12,211 nucleotides of DNA from NCBI GenBank assembly GCA_000434555.1, contig FR880098.1, positions 21,118 to 33,328 on the forward strand, read 5' to 3'. This stretch comes from Clostridium sp. CAG:524. Its GTDB lineage: Bacteria > Bacillota_I > Bacilli_A > RF39 > UBA660. This document shows, piece by piece, positions 12,035-12,211 of this stretch. Every line of letters starts with the position of its first letter. Position 1 is the first letter of the stretch. The notes beneath the pieces were generated by a model. That model had not been told where the DNA came from. It did no database searches and was given only the letters and a program-made list of their open reading frames with translations. Made by a program: the position numbers and the translations under genes.

Positions 12035-12121
12035 TCAGTATTTAGCATAATTACTTATCATTTTGAGTTTATCTTTCTCAACGATATACCATTTGTCCTT
12101 AGTAGATAAGTATTCTATTTC
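12035..12121 (-). pseudogene. Possible relic coding fragment without a start codon
   Basis: Between an in-frame TAA (12122-12124) and a TGA (12035-12037) on the minus strand, 28 codons read EIEYLSTKDKWYIVEKD and on to MISNYAKY. The composition (Trp, Lys, Glu, Tyr) and local G/C content look coding, unlike the surrounding AT-rich DNA, but there is no usable start codon and no ribosome binding site in front of the fragment. It may be the tail of a decayed gene; chance is possible at this length. Confidence 0.25.
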
Positions 12122-12211
12122 TTAAATTAATAAGATTATTTATTATCTATATATATAAGTAAATTAATTTATAAATAAGATAGATACATAAATATATAAT
12201 AAGTTAATATT

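Noticed and set aside
1..12211. CRISPR array, tRNA or rRNA genes, insertion sequences
   Set aside because: I saw no regularly spaced repeats, no tRNA cloverleaf with a GGTTCRA arm, no rRNA segments and no transposase. Short AT-rich repeats are everywhere and not informative.

Overview
The window comes from a very AT-rich, low-GC Gram-positive bacterium, most likely a Bacilli-class gut or host-associated lineage close to the Mollicutes. The grounds are the S6-SSB-S18 operon order, strong AGGAGG-type ribosome binding sites, A/T-biased codons and tiny intergenic gaps. It uses the standard code: TGG encodes Trp and TGA serves as a stop in several genes, so it is not a UGA=Trp mycoplasma. The taxonomic call is inference.

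Left part (1-3100), mostly minus strand: a possible partial gene runs off the left edge. Next comes the rpsF-ssb-rpsR operon with a consensus promoter, an S6:S18-type autoregulatory leader and an intrinsic terminator, then argS as a single gene with its own promoter and terminator.

Centre-left (3118-4750), plus strand: a YgjV-family membrane protein, then about 530 bases without a gene. This stretch is not empty. It has a near-consensus promoter, raised G/C content, 5' and 3' ends that pair over 15 positions, and several nested helices. It sits immediately upstream of a 181-residue membrane protein whose conserved core matches the DUF21-like OLE-associated protein OapA. I read this as an OLE (ornate, large, extremophilic) RNA gene with oapA, the most notable item in the window. 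Here the RNA is a compact form of about 450 nt, with a candidate kink-turn. In the few organisms where it has been studied, the OLE ribonucleoprotein is membrane-bound and linked to Mg2+ homeostasis, alcohol and cold stress.

Centre (4749-6966), minus strand: four tightly packed, partly overlapping genes of unknown function under one promoter. Two small proteins (at least one DUF1292-like) flank a proline-rich secreted or anchored protein and a coiled-coil, acidic, membrane-anchored protein. The last gene shares a perfectly palindromic terminator with oapA.

Centre-right (7056-8858): typA/bipA, a ribosome-associated GTPase, with clean promoter and terminator.

Right part (9019-12211), accessory in character: three paralogous mini XRE/Cro-type regulators arranged + - +, two of them divergent across a palindrome-rich control region. 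The third overlaps a 178-residue orphan protein. Convergent to that is a Fic-family protein with a C-terminal winged helix and a degenerate Fic motif. Further right are a small membrane-anchored extracellular protein and a gene-poor AT-rich edge with a terminator, a perfect 14-bp-arm hairpin and a possible gene relic.

Recurrent theme: intrinsic terminators are packed into stop codons, and in one case apparently into the opposing gene, consistent with a small compact genome.
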